A DNA stretch of 41,580 bases from positions 6,461 to 48,040 of the forward strand of contig CAMYON010000028.1 in assembly GCA_947260025.1 (NCBI GenBank), given 5' to 3'. Below are positions 15,197-23,211 of the stretch, piece by piece. How positions within the stretch are numbered: position 1 is the first letter of the stretch; each line of letters opens with the position of its first letter. The stretch is from an uncultured Gammaproteobacteria bacterium. Its GTDB lineage: Bacteria; Pseudomonadota; Gammaproteobacteria; GCA-001735895. Both the position numbers and the translations under genes were made by a program. Under the pieces are notes generated by a model that saw only the letters and a program-made list of their open reading frames with translations, was not told the origin of the DNA and did not search any database.

Positions 15197-15252
15197 GTCA
15201 TTCCCGCGTAAGCGGGAATCTCCCTAGCAGATCCCCGCGTGCGCGGGGATGA
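15197..15252. repeat. paired REP-like palindromes, GTCATTCCCGCG type
   Basis: Two imperfect copies in inverted orientation. The first reads GTCATTCCCGCGTAAGCGGGAATCT; the second is the reverse complement of GTCATCCCCGCGCACGCGGGGATCTGC. Each folds into a GC-rich hairpin. The unit lies between the hydratase and the ABC operon. Such units may stabilise the 3' end of the upstream mRNA. Confidence 0.75.
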
Positions 15253-15290
15253 CGTTCGAGAATCGGACGTCGTTCCGCGGCAGGTGTGGG

Positions 15291-15319
15291 TTGCGGTAGC
15301 TGTGTGAACAGCATAGAAT
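15291..15319 (+). promoter_or_regulatory. sigma-70-type promoter of the ABC operon
   Basis: TTGCGG (15291-15296) and TAGAAT (15314-15319) are separated by 17 bases. The ATG of the solute-binding protein lies 64 bp downstream, with a strong GGAGGAG Shine-Dalgarno at 15372-15378. This suggests that the ABC genes can be expressed separately from the dehydrogenase/hydratase operon. Confidence 0.5.
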
Positions 15320-15382
15320 CCGTGGTTCAATTATAAAAACGCAGTCATCGTTAGACTGCAGTTCTACAATCGGAGGAGTACG

Positions 15383-16612
15383 ATGAAAAAGCTATCCCTG
15401 CTATCGATTCTGATGGCATCCGTTTCACTGTTATTTTCCCAGGCAAGCCTGGCGGCCGGTCATTGCGGTGAAATCCACCTGGGCTCGGCCATTTCGCTGA
15501 CCGGTAAATACGCCACCAACGGGATTCACGCGAAGAACGGTTACGAGTACGCCATTCAAAAGATCAAGGACGCCGGCGGCGTCATGGTCGACGGAAAGTG
15601 TTACAACTTCAAGGTGACCTACTACGACGACGAATCGAAGGGTGATCGCGGTGCGACCCTGGCCGAGCGCCTGATAAGCCAGGACAAGGTGCAGTACATG
15701 CTCGGGCCATACTCTTCGGGATTGACCAAGGCGATTGCGCCGGTCACCGAGAAGTACAAGATCCCGATGGTCGAAGCCGAGGGCGCGTCGCGTTCGCTGT
15801 TCAACAAGGGTTACAAGTACCTGTTCGCGGTACTGTCGACTTCCGAACAGTACCTGGCCTCGGCGGTAACGCTGGCGGCTGAAATGGCGGAAAAACAAGG
15901 TAAGAAACCCTCTTCGGTCAAGGTTGCCATCGCGGTTGAAAACGATCCGTTCTCGCTCGACATTCGCGCTGGTGTATCCGAGGACGCTGCCAAATACGAC
16001 ATGAAGGTTGTCATCGATGAGAAGCTGCCGCGCGACCTGTCGGATATGAGCGCCATCCTGACTAAGGTAAAACTGCTCAAACCCGACCTGCTGATCGTCA
16101 GTGGCCACTCCAAGGGCGCCGCGACCGCGGTACGCCAAATCGATGAGCAAAACATCAAGGTGCCGATGATCGCGCTAACTCACTGTGAAGCTGCCGATGT
16201 AACCGGCAAGTTCGGTGATGCGGCCAACGATATCCTGTGTTCGACCCAGTGGGCAGAAACCCTGTCTTACAAGGATCCGATTTTCGGTACCGCAGCCGAG
16301 TACGAGCAGGGTTTCAAGAAAGCCTTTCCCGAGTATAAGGACAAGTCTGTGCCTTACCAGACCGCCCAGGCAACCGCCGCGGTTTACGTGTTCAAGGATG
16401 CGTTCGAACGTGCTGGATCGCTGGATAAGGAAAAGGTTCGCGACGCGATCGCCGCAACCGACCTGATGACTTTCTACGGTGGCATCAAGTTTTCCGACGC
16501 GGGCAACAACATCGCCAAGCCGATGGTATTGCGCCAGATCCAGGACGGAAAATACAACGTGGTTGCACCCTCGGCGTTTGCGTCGCACAAGCTGAACTGG
16601 CCGCGTAAATAA
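15383..16612 (+). CDS. ABC transporter periplasmic substrate-binding protein, branched-chain amino acid (HAAT) type
   Basis: 409 residues. A Sec signal peptide, MKKLSLLSILMASVSLLFSQASLA, is followed by the start of the periplasmic fold at HCGEIHLGSAISLTGKYATNG, the standard opening of the LivJ/LivK-like family. The GPYSSGLTKAIAPVTEKYKIPMVEAEGASR block is also typical. Members bind amino acids, urea, amides or aromatic acids, so the ligand is open; the surrounding catabolic genes suggest a carboxylate. It has the strongest Shine-Dalgarno in the operon and a hairpin behind it, as expected for a protein needed in excess over its permeases. Confidence 0.9.
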   Translation: MKKLSLLSILMASVSLLFSQASLAAGHCGEIHLGSAISLTGKYATNGIHAKNGYEYAIQKIKDAGGVMVDGKCYNFKVTYYDDESKGDRGATLAERLISQDKVQYMLGPYSSGLTKAIAPVTEKYKIPMVEAEGASRSLFNKGYKYLFAVLSTSEQYLASAVTLAAEMAEKQGKKPSSVKVAIAVENDPFSLDIRAGVSEDAAKYDMKVVIDEKLPRDLSDMSAILTKVKLLKPDLLIVSGHSKGAATAVRQIDEQNIKVPMIALTHCEAADVTGKFGDAANDILCSTQWAETLSYKDPIFGTAAEYEQGFKKAFPEYKDKSVPYQTAQATAAVYVFKDAFERAGSLDKEKVRDAIAATDLMTFYGGIKFSDAGNNIAKPMVLRQIQDGKYNVVAPSAFASHKLNWPRK

Positions 16613-16623
16613 CCGGCTGAAGT

Positions 16624-16660
16624 GAAAACGGGGCGCCATCGGCGTCCTGTTTTCTTTTTC
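16624..16660 (+). terminator. attenuating terminator between the binding protein and permease genes
   Basis: GAAAACGGGGCGCC (16624-16637) pairs with GGCGTCCTGTTTTC (16641-16654) with two mismatches, and a run of T follows (16655-16659). Partial termination here would give more binding protein than permease. Confidence 0.6.
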
Positions 16661-16675
16661 TTTCGGTAATATTAT

Positions 16676-17587
16676 ATGGATCAAATCCTCGGCAACATCG
16701 GGCTCCTGTTCGAATTCCCGGTCGTCAACCTGAAGATTATTCTCGACGGCATAATGGTCGGTGCACTGTTCGCACTCGCGGCCTATGGTCTCGCACTGGT
16801 CTGGGGGGTCATGAACGTCAAGAACCTGGCCCAGGGCGATTTCGTAATCGCGGGTGGTTACGTGTCCTGGTGGCTGGTGCAGAACGGATTTCCGGCCCTG
16901 CTCGGAGTTCCAGTCGCCTTCGTCGTCATGTGGGGGATCGGCTGGGTGGTCTACAAGCTGGTTATATCTCGAGTTATCGAACGTGACCTGTTTACATCAC
17001 TGCTTGCTACTTTCGGCCTTGCGATCATGATGGCGCAAATCCTGAACCTGCTGTTCGGCTCGGATACCCAGAGTGTCGATCTTGACTACGACGTACTGTA
17101 TTTCTTCGACGGTTTTATAGATGTGCCGATAGCCAAGTTAATTGGTGTACTGATGGCATCGGCACTGGCAGCCGGCGTTATCATTTTTATGAAGTCCAGT
17201 CGCATGGGGCAGGCGATTCGCGCGACTGCCCAGGATGCCCGCGCGGCGCGCGTGATGGGTATCGATACCGAGAAGGTATACGCCTTCACCTTTTCACTGA
17301 ATTCGGCGATTTGCGGTGCCGCCGGGGCCATCATCGTCATGGTCTGGGTGATCCAGCCGTTCTACGGTATTTCCTACTCGATTCGTGCGTTTGTTATCGT
17401 CACCGCCGCCGGCCTCGGCAACCTGCCCGGCGTTATCGCGGCGGGCCTCGGGATCGGCGCGTTAGAGCAGTACGGCGCGCATATTTTTGGCATCGGCTAC
17501 CAGCAGGCGATTGCGGTATTGCTGTTATTGCTGGTGTTATTGGTCCGCCTGATTCAGCAGCGCCGTAACCGGCAGGTACTCAAGTAG
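16676..17587 (+). CDS. ABC transporter permease, LivH type
   Basis: 303 residues with about eight membrane helices. GALFALAAYGLALVWGVMNVKNLAQGDFVIAGGYV near the N-terminus is the hallmark of LivH-type permeases. The cytoplasmic loop RMGQAIRATAQDARAARVMGID, which contacts the ATPase, is intact. It forms the translocation pore with the LivM-type subunit encoded 5 bp downstream. Confidence 0.93.
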   Translation: MDQILGNIGLLFEFPVVNLKIILDGIMVGALFALAAYGLALVWGVMNVKNLAQGDFVIAGGYVSWWLVQNGFPALLGVPVAFVVMWGIGWVVYKLVISRVIERDLFTSLLATFGLAIMMAQILNLLFGSDTQSVDLDYDVLYFFDGFIDVPIAKLIGVLMASALAAGVIIFMKSSRMGQAIRATAQDARAARVMGIDTEKVYAFTFSLNSAICGAAGAIIVMVWVIQPFYGISYSIRAFVIVTAAGLGNLPGVIAAGLGIGALEQYGAHIFGIGYQQAIAVLLLLLVLLVRLIQQRRNRQVLK

Positions 17588-17592
17588 CTACG

Positions 17593-18636
17593 ATGAACAT
17601 GGCGAGAAATAAAACGATTCTGTATGCGCTGATCCTGGCATTCACCTTTATCAGCCCTTTTGCGTTCCCTGACTTCGGCACCCAGCTCGCAACCCTGTGG
17701 TTGATGATCATCGTCGCTCTAACCTGGGATATGACCGGTGGGCAAATGGGGTACAACTCGCTTGGCAACATCTTTTTTTACGGCACCGGCATGTACGTCG
17801 CCGCGCTGATTTCGATCGGCATGGTCTACGATGTCGGCGACTACACCAATGCCGCCGGTGGAGGGATCTACAAGTTTACCGACCTGCAGTATTTCGGCGG
17901 CCTGGCGCTCGGCGTGCTGGGTGCGGGACTGTTTTGCTCGATCACCGCGGTCGTGATTGGTTATCTTACCTTTGGTCTGCGTGGACCCTATTTTGCAATC
18001 GGCACGCTCGGTGTCGCCATCGCAGCCGGTGAGCTGGTGTCCAACTGGGACTGGGTCGGTGGCGGCCAGGGCATCGCGCTGCCGGTTTACCCGGGCGACC
18101 TTGATACCGGCAAGATTTTCTTTTATTTCCTGTTTGCCGCGGTTGGTGTCGGCACTTTCCTGTTTGCCAAGTGGCTGTACGGCACCCGCTTTGGCGCCGC
18201 GATCAACGCGATCCGTGACGACGAGGAAAAAGCGGACGCGATGGGGATCCATACCCTGCGCTACAAGCTCTATACCTGGGCGATGGCTGCGTTTTTCGTC
18301 GGCATGGCCGGTGGCATATCGGCGTTTCAGCTGATCCATTTCGAGCCGCTGGAATCGGCCTACCAGACCATTAACCTGGGCATCTTCATGGTGGTCTGTG
18401 TGCTGCTGGGCGGCAAGGGCACCCTGTGGGGGCCCGTTATTGGGGCGATCCTGTTCCATCTTTTCAAGGAGGTGACCTGGAATTACCTGCTCGGCTGGCA
18501 GTGGGTTGCGCTCGGCGCGTTGATTGTCGTTACCGTGGTTTATTTTCAGGATGGCGTGATGGGCTGGCTGGTGCATAAGCGCCCCGAGTGGTTTGGCATC
18601 AAGGTCGAGAAAAAAGTGGCGGAGCAGGCCAAATGA
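17593..18636 (+). CDS. ABC transporter permease, LivM type
   Basis: 347 residues with about ten helices. It carries GGQMGYNSLGNIFFYGTGMYVAA, the LivM-type signature, the GPYFAIGTLGVAIA segment, and the coupling loop TRFGAAINAIRDDEEKADAMGI that docks onto the ATPases. It also has the GGKGTLWGPVIGAILF block near the C-terminus. Its stop overlaps the start of the first ATPase gene (ATGA). Compared with typical LivM there is an insert, TNAAGGGIYKFTDLQYFGG, in a periplasmic or cytoplasmic loop near residue 85. Confidence 0.92.
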   Translation: MNMARNKTILYALILAFTFISPFAFPDFGTQLATLWLMIIVALTWDMTGGQMGYNSLGNIFFYGTGMYVAALISIGMVYDVGDYTNAAGGGIYKFTDLQYFGGLALGVLGAGLFCSITAVVIGYLTFGLRGPYFAIGTLGVAIAAGELVSNWDWVGGGQGIALPVYPGDLDTGKIFFYFLFAAVGVGTFLFAKWLYGTRFGAAINAIRDDEEKADAMGIHTLRYKLYTWAMAAFFVGMAGGISAFQLIHFEPLESAYQTINLGIFMVVCVLLGGKGTLWGPVIGAILFHLFKEVTWNYLLGWQWVALGALIVVTVVYFQDGVMGWLVHKRPEWFGIKVEKKVAEQAK

Positions 18637-19376
18637 CCTCGATTATCGAAGTGCAGGGGGTTTCCAAGTCGTTTGGCGGTGTGGTCGCCAATCACGACGT
18701 CTCGATGACGGTTAATTCCGGCACCATTACCGGATTGATTGGACCAAACGGTTCGGGCAAAACCACGTTATTCAATTCCATCGTCGGTTATCACCCGATT
18801 GACGGGGGATCGATTCAGTTTGAAGGCGAAGAAATATCACGTTTATCGGTGCAGCAAATTGCCCGGCGAGGACTGCTGCGCACCTTCCAGCAGACCCGTA
18901 TCTATGGCGCGATGAATGGCGTCGAAAACATGCTGATCTCGCTGCCGCATCGCAAGATGAACATCTGGGATGCGTTGAAAACCTACACCAGGGAAGACTA
19001 CGAAAGGGCCGATCATTTACTCGAATTTGTCGGGCTTTACGAAAAGCGCCTGCTTAAAAGCGGCGACCTTTCTTTTGGCCAGCAGAAGCTGCTCGAGTTT
19101 GCGATGGCGCTGATGAACGAACCGACCTGCCTGTTACTCGATGAACCCACCGCGGGTATCAACCCGACCCTGATCAACGGCTTGATCGATCGACTCAAGC
19201 GCGCCAATACCGAGTTTGGTATCACGTTGTTCGTCATCGAGCACAACATGCGCGTCATCATGAACATGGCCGAGACCATCTATTGCCTCGCGCATGGCGA
19301 ATTGCTGGCGCAGGGCACGCCCGACGAAATCCAGAATGATCAACGCGTCATCGATGCTTACCTGGGGGCTCATTAA
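18633..19376 (+). CDS. ABC transporter ATP-binding protein, LivG type
   Basis: 247 residues from the ATG at 18633, chosen because it overlaps the LivM stop by 4 bp and gives the expected MTSIIEVQGVSKSFGG start. Walker A, GPNGSGKT, is at 37-44. The signature is the less common LSFGQQ, Walker B is CLLLDEPTAGINP, and the switch His is in IEHNM. The length and the TFQQTRIYGAMNGVENMLI Q-loop region fit LivG. It pairs with the second ATPase to drive import. Confidence 0.93.
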   Translation: MTSIIEVQGVSKSFGGVVANHDVSMTVNSGTITGLIGPNGSGKTTLFNSIVGYHPIDGGSIQFEGEEISRLSVQQIARRGLLRTFQQTRIYGAMNGVENMLISLPHRKMNIWDALKTYTREDYERADHLLEFVGLYEKRLLKSGDLSFGQQKLLEFAMALMNEPTCLLLDEPTAGINPTLINGLIDRLKRANTEFGITLFVIEHNMRVIMNMAETIYCLAHGELLAQGTPDEIQNDQRVIDAYLGAH

Positions 19377-20243
19377 ATGAGCGACGGTAAAAAAACGCGC
19401 GGCTACCATGGCGGCGGCGTAGATTCGGTTATATCTGTTGAAGAGGTCACCCGGCAGGCCGCGGCAATCGCCGAAGACATTAGTATCGAACAACTGGATG
19501 AACTGGCGGGTAACGAGTCTTTTGTGTCTATCAGGAACCTGGTTGCGGGTTACGGGCAGATGCAGATTCTGCACAACCTCGACCTGCGCGTGGGGAAAGG
19601 GCAGTCGCTGTGCCTGATCGGCCCGAATGGCGCGGGTAAATCCACGATCCTGCATGCGATTTTCGGCTTTAACCGGATTTTCTCCGGCACCATCGAGATC
19701 GGTTCGGGTGATACTAAAATGGACGTCACCCGCATGACGCCGAACCAGAAACTCGCCAAAGCCGGCATCGCCTATATCCTGCAGGACAAGTCAATATTTC
19801 CGGCGATGACGGTGGAAGAGAACCTTTGGATGGGAGGGTTCCTGAAGGATAAGCCACAGGAAGCCAAGGCTGCTGCCGAACAGGTTTTTGACAAATACTC
19901 GCGCCTGGCCGCTCGTCGTAAGCACAAGGCCGGGGTGTTATCAGGGGGCGAGCGGCGCCTGCTCGAAATCTCCCGCGCGCTGGTCATGAATCCCGAGATT
20001 CTGCTGGTGGACGAACCGTCGATCGGTCTCGAGCCGCGTTTCATCGACATGGTTTTCGAGATTCTCGATGACCTGCAGAACAAGGAAGGCAAGACCATCA
20101 TCATGGTCGAGCAAAACGCGAAGAAAGGCCTCGAGTTTGCCGATATCGGTTACGTACTGGTGTCCGGCGAACTCGCTATCGCCGGTAAGGGCGACGATTT
20201 GCTGAAAAACCCCAAGGTCGGCGAGCTGTTTCTCGGCGGTTAG
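19377..20243 (+). CDS. ABC transporter ATP-binding protein, LivF type, with N-terminal extension
   Basis: 288 residues, longer than the usual 230-240 of LivF. The ATPase begins only at about residue 48 (ESFVSIRNLVAGYGQMQIL). Walker A, GPNGAGKS, is at 82-89, the signature is LSGGERRLLEIS, and Walker B is ILLVDEPSIGLEP. The first 47 residues are hydrophilic and acidic, predicted helical after a glycine-rich start, and of no family I recognise. The start follows the LivG stop directly (TAAATG). It completes the five-gene importer. Confidence 0.92.
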   Translation: MSDGKKTRGYHGGGVDSVISVEEVTRQAAAIAEDISIEQLDELAGNESFVSIRNLVAGYGQMQILHNLDLRVGKGQSLCLIGPNGAGKSTILHAIFGFNRIFSGTIEIGSGDTKMDVTRMTPNQKLAKAGIAYILQDKSIFPAMTVEENLWMGGFLKDKPQEAKAAAEQVFDKYSRLAARRKHKAGVLSGGERRLLEISRALVMNPEILLVDEPSIGLEPRFIDMVFEILDDLQNKEGKTIIMVEQNAKKGLEFADIGYVLVSGELAIAGKGDDLLKNPKVGELFLGG

Positions 20244-20267
20244 CTCAGCGTGTCGCTTCCGTTTGCA

Positions 20268-20343
20268 GTCGTGCCCGCGCAAACGGGCATCTTGGCAACC
20301 CACGTAACAATTATTATAAGATTCCCGCTTGCGCGGGTATGAC
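20268..20343. repeat. paired REP-like palindromes, GTCATTCCCGCG type (second copy)
   Basis: GTCGTGCCCGCGCAAACGGGCATCTT is followed about 24 bp later by the inverted copy AAGATTCCCGCTTGCGCGGGTATGAC. Each half folds alone, and together they form a larger hairpin. It stands directly after the last ABC gene, upstream of the decarboxylating dehydrogenase. Confidence 0.72.
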
Positions 20344-20358
20344 AACGGAGAAATCAGG

Positions 20359-21426
20359 ATGGCGGTTTCTAATTACCAAATTGCGGTAATACCCGGCGAC
20401 GGTATCGGCAACGAGGTAGTTCCGGAAGGGCTAAAGGTGCTCGAGACCCTAGCGTCCCGGTTCAATATTTCTTTTGAATTCAGTCACTTCGACTGGAGTT
20501 GCGAGCGCTACCTCGAAACCGGCGCGATGATGCCGGAGGACGGCATCGAGCAGCTATCGAAGTTCGACGCGATATTTCTCGGTGCCGTGGGATTTCCGAC
20601 CGTGCTCGATCACGTCTCCCTGTGGGGCCTGCTGATTCCGATCCGACGCGAGTTTCAGCAATACATCAACCTGCGCCCGGTGCGCCTGTTCGAAGGCATG
20701 CAGTGCCCGCTGGCGGGTAAAAAAGCGGGTGACATCGATTTCTACGTGGTTCGTGAAAATAACGAGGGTGAATACTCCAATGTCGGCGGCCGAATGTTTG
20801 CGGGAACCGAGGATGAAATGGCGATGCAGCAGTCGATTTTCACGCGTAAAGGCACCGACCGGGTGTTGAAATACGCCTTCGAGTTGGCGATGTCGCGCCC
20901 GCGCAAGCGCCTGACCTCGGCCACCAAGTCCAACGGTATCATTCACACCATGCCCTACTGGGACGAGCGCGTCGCGGCAATGGCGGAGAACTACCCGGAA
21001 ATCGATCTCGACAAGTATCACATCGATATCCTGGTGTCACACTTCGTCAACCGCCCCGAAATCTTCGACGTCGTGGTCGGCTCAAACCTGTTCGGCGACA
21101 TCCTGTCCGATCTTGGGCCCGGGGTTACCGGCACGATCGGCATCGCACCGTCCGCCAACATCAATCCCGAGGGTGATTTTCCGTCGATGTTCGAGCCGGT
21201 GCACGGCTCGGCGCCGGATATCGCCGGGCAGGGCATTGCCAATCCGATCGGGCAAATCTGGTCGGCGGCGATGATGCTGCAGCACCTCGGCCACCAGGGC
21301 GCGCACGATGCCATCGTCACCGCCATCGAGGACGTCATCCGCGACCGCGACAGCCTGACCGCGGACATGGGCGGTTCCTCCAACTGCAGCGACTGCGGCT
21401 CCGCCGTCGCCGCCCGCCTTGCCTGA
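20359..21426 (+). CDS. tartrate dehydrogenase/decarboxylase or D-malate dehydrogenase (decarboxylating)
   Basis: 355 residues of the isocitrate/isopropylmalate dehydrogenase family. I recall E. coli DmlA as closely similar over nearly its full length, including DHVSLWGLLIPIRREFQQYINLRPVRL, DIDFYVVRENNEGEYS, SATKSNG and GSNLFGDILSDLGP. DmlA/TtuC-type enzymes oxidise and decarboxylate D-malate to pyruvate and act on tartrates, giving D-glycerate from meso-tartrate. The start at 20359 has GGAG eight bases ahead and gives a normal N-terminus. As the last step of this cluster it would turn a 2-hydroxydiacid into a 2-oxo acid, CO2 and NADH. Confidence 0.9.
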   Translation: MAVSNYQIAVIPGDGIGNEVVPEGLKVLETLASRFNISFEFSHFDWSCERYLETGAMMPEDGIEQLSKFDAIFLGAVGFPTVLDHVSLWGLLIPIRREFQQYINLRPVRLFEGMQCPLAGKKAGDIDFYVVRENNEGEYSNVGGRMFAGTEDEMAMQQSIFTRKGTDRVLKYAFELAMSRPRKRLTSATKSNGIIHTMPYWDERVAAMAENYPEIDLDKYHIDILVSHFVNRPEIFDVVVGSNLFGDILSDLGPGVTGTIGIAPSANINPEGDFPSMFEPVHGSAPDIAGQGIANPIGQIWSAAMMLQHLGHQGAHDAIVTAIEDVIRDRDSLTADMGGSSNCSDCGSAVAARLA

Positions 21427-21430
21427 CCAG

Positions 21431-21608
21431 GTAATTCCGGGTCAGAGTAAAAACTATTAATAATTCTGGGTCAGAGTAAAAACTGGCCTGATCACTACCA
21501 AGGGATTGGTGTTTCATCAGGAACAGCGCTGTCCAGTAAGTTTTGCCTCTGACTCAGGATGCATGCATTTAGAATAGTTTTTACTCTGACCCAGAATTAT
21601 GGGGGGGG
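21431..21608. repeat. four-armed palindromic element, GGGTCAGAGTAAAAAC type
   Basis: Two forward arms (21432-21457 and 21461-21486, TAATTC[C/T]GGGTCAGAGTAAAAACT) and two reverse arms (21533-21559, degenerate, and 21574-21600) are nested: outer with outer and inner with inner. The central loop folds again, CTGAT/ATCAG (21488-21492 with 21516-21520) around ACCAA/TTGGT (21497-21501 with 21506-21510). A run of eight G follows at 21601-21608, abutting the stop of the next gene. It is the same family as the element at 2885-3088. No gene is encoded. Confidence 0.8.
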
Positions 21609-22514
21609 TTAGCTGGTTATCAGGATCAGGATGATAGAGGCCGTGATCAGCGCGATGCCGGCGATTTCGAGGCGCGTGACCTTTTCGCGGAAAAACAGCA
21701 GGGTTGCGACAAACGTGAAAATCAGCTCGATTTGCCCGAGCGCGCGCACGTAGGTCGCGTTTTGCAGCGTGAAGGCGCTGAACCAGCCGATCGAAGCCAG
21801 CCCGCCGCTGAGCCCGACCAGTGCCGCGGGACGCCAGTGTCGCACCACCTGGTTCAGCTGGCCGGGTTCACGCAATCCGATCAGTATTCCCATGATCGCG
21901 ATTTGCAGGATTAGCACGACCAGCAGCGTAAAAGAAGCCGCCAGCGTGAAACTGTCGAGCCCCAGCGACAGCGAGGCCGCGCGGAACAACACCACGCTCA
22001 TGCCGAGCCAGGCGGCGCAGGCGAGGCCGATCAGGGTCGGCGGTCGCCATAGCCCCTGCAACAGGGATTTGACACCAAGGTGAGACTGGCCGGCGCTGAG
22101 AACGATCAGCCCGACCGCGCTCATGGCGATTGCCATGATTACCGCCGGCGTCAAGGCGTCGCCGAGTAACAGCAGCCCGAAGATTGCAACCATGACGGTT
22201 TCGAGTTTGGAGATCGTGGTGCCGACGGCAAAGTTGTGAAACGAAAACAGCCACAGCAGGAACACCGTGAACATGATCTGGCAGACGCCGCCCGCCAACG
22301 CATAGAAAATGAATACGCCGTGGATTTCCGGCAACGCGTGGCCTTCGTAAACGATGACTCCAAGAAAGTAAATCAGCGCCAGCGGCCAGGCATAGAGGAA
22401 GCGCACGTAGGCCGCGCCCAGGGTCGACAGCTTGCCCTGCAAATGTTTCTGCAGCGCCGAACGGATGTTCTGAAAGAACGCCGCGGCGATTGTCAGTGGG
22501 ATCCATAACTCCAT
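21609..22514 (-). CDS. DMT/EamA-family membrane transporter
   Basis: 301 residues and ten hydrophobic helices in two EamA repeats. The ATG at 22514 (MELWIPLTIAAAFFQNIRSALQ) is the natural start; the frame continues 88 codons upstream, but that part is not hydrophobic and has no family likeness. The C-terminal LLFFREKVTRLEIAGIALITASIILIL helix pair is typical. It probably exports a metabolite; the substrate is unknown. It stands alone on the minus strand, convergent with the decarboxylase gene. Confidence 0.85.
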   Translation of the reverse strand: MELWIPLTIAAAFFQNIRSALQKHLQGKLSTLGAAYVRFLYAWPLALIYFLGVIVYEGHALPEIHGVFIFYALAGGVCQIMFTVFLLWLFSFHNFAVGTTISKLETVMVAIFGLLLLGDALTPAVIMAIAMSAVGLIVLSAGQSHLGVKSLLQGLWRPPTLIGLACAAWLGMSVVLFRAASLSLGLDSFTLAASFTLLVVLILQIAIMGILIGLREPGQLNQVVRHWRPAALVGLSGGLASIGWFSAFTLQNATYVRALGQIELIFTFVATLLFFREKVTRLEIAGIALITASIILILITS

Positions 22515-22539
22515 GGGCGGCAAGTGTATCCGAAAAATC

Positions 22540-22663
22540 GTCATTGCGGCCTGGGAGCCGCAATCTATTTCGAATGATCTCGGCGGCACCCGAAAGGTTC
22601 GAAGGATACTACGGCTTGATAAGCGGGCAGTCGGCTGGATGCCTGGGCGTTGCCCGGCATGAC
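22540..22663. repeat. REP-like inverted pair between divergent genes
   Basis: GTCATTGCGGCCTGGGAGCCGCAATCT (an 8-bp perfect stem) and, about 70 bp on, GGATGCCTGGGCGTTGCCCGGCATGAC form outward-facing copies of a GTCAT-bounded hairpin, like the pairs at 15.2 and 20.3 kb but with diverged stems. The interval 22515-22744 also holds the promoters of the two divergent genes, which I could not place. Confidence 0.55.
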
Positions 22664-22744
22664 TGGACATTTTTCTGTTCGCAAGCGATCGTGGATGTAT
22701 TTCTGTAATGCAATAGTAGTTGCTATGATGCTGCGAAACAGACA

Positions 22745-23200
22745 GTGGATTCCGAAGTGCCCGGGTACCAACTTGCACAATTGAACATCGCGAAAATGAA
22801 ACACGGATTCGATGCCCCCGAGTTGACCGATTTTGTTGCCGCCCTTGATGACATCAACGCGCTTGCCGATGAATCGCCCGGATTTGTCTGGCGCCTGCAA
22901 ATCGACGAGAGCGACGCAACTGCGAGCGAATTGTTCGGACCCGATTATCTGGTCAACATGAGCGTCTGGAAGGACGTCGAGTCACTGCGCGATTACGCTT
23001 TTCGCTCGGCGCATAAAGACGTACTGATGCGGCGCAACGAATGGTTCGATCGCATGGACGAGGCTTACGCGGTGTTGTGGTGGATTCCCGCCGGCACTAT
23101 CCCGACGCTGGAAGATGCCGCCGCAAGGCTCGACAGTTTGCGCAAGCTCGGGCCGACTGCAAGGGCTTTCACTTTTAAACAGCGGTTCGACCCGGAGTAA
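22745..23200 (+). CDS. DUF3291-family protein
   Basis: 151 residues from a GTG start. The YQLAQLNIAKMKHGFDAPELTDFVAALDDINALA opening, the SPGFVWRLQ stretch and SVWKDVESLRDYAFRSAHKDVLMRRNEWF are the conserved blocks of DUF3291, a small alpha/beta-barrel fold related to antibiotic-biosynthesis monooxygenases. The function is unknown. It has no signal peptide or membrane segment. The MFS transporter starts 11 bp downstream, so the pair is likely cotranscribed. Confidence 0.8.
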   Translation: MDSEVPGYQLAQLNIAKMKHGFDAPELTDFVAALDDINALADESPGFVWRLQIDESDATASELFGPDYLVNMSVWKDVESLRDYAFRSAHKDVLMRRNEWFDRMDEAYAVLWWIPAGTIPTLEDAAARLDSLRKLGPTARAFTFKQRFDPE

Positions 23201-23211
23201 AATTCCCTCCA

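Noticed and set aside
17719..18576. 285-codon minus-strand frame opposite the LivM-type permease
   Set aside because: Rich in Gln, His and Arg, as a complement of hydrophobic codons; the sense-strand permease is unmistakable.
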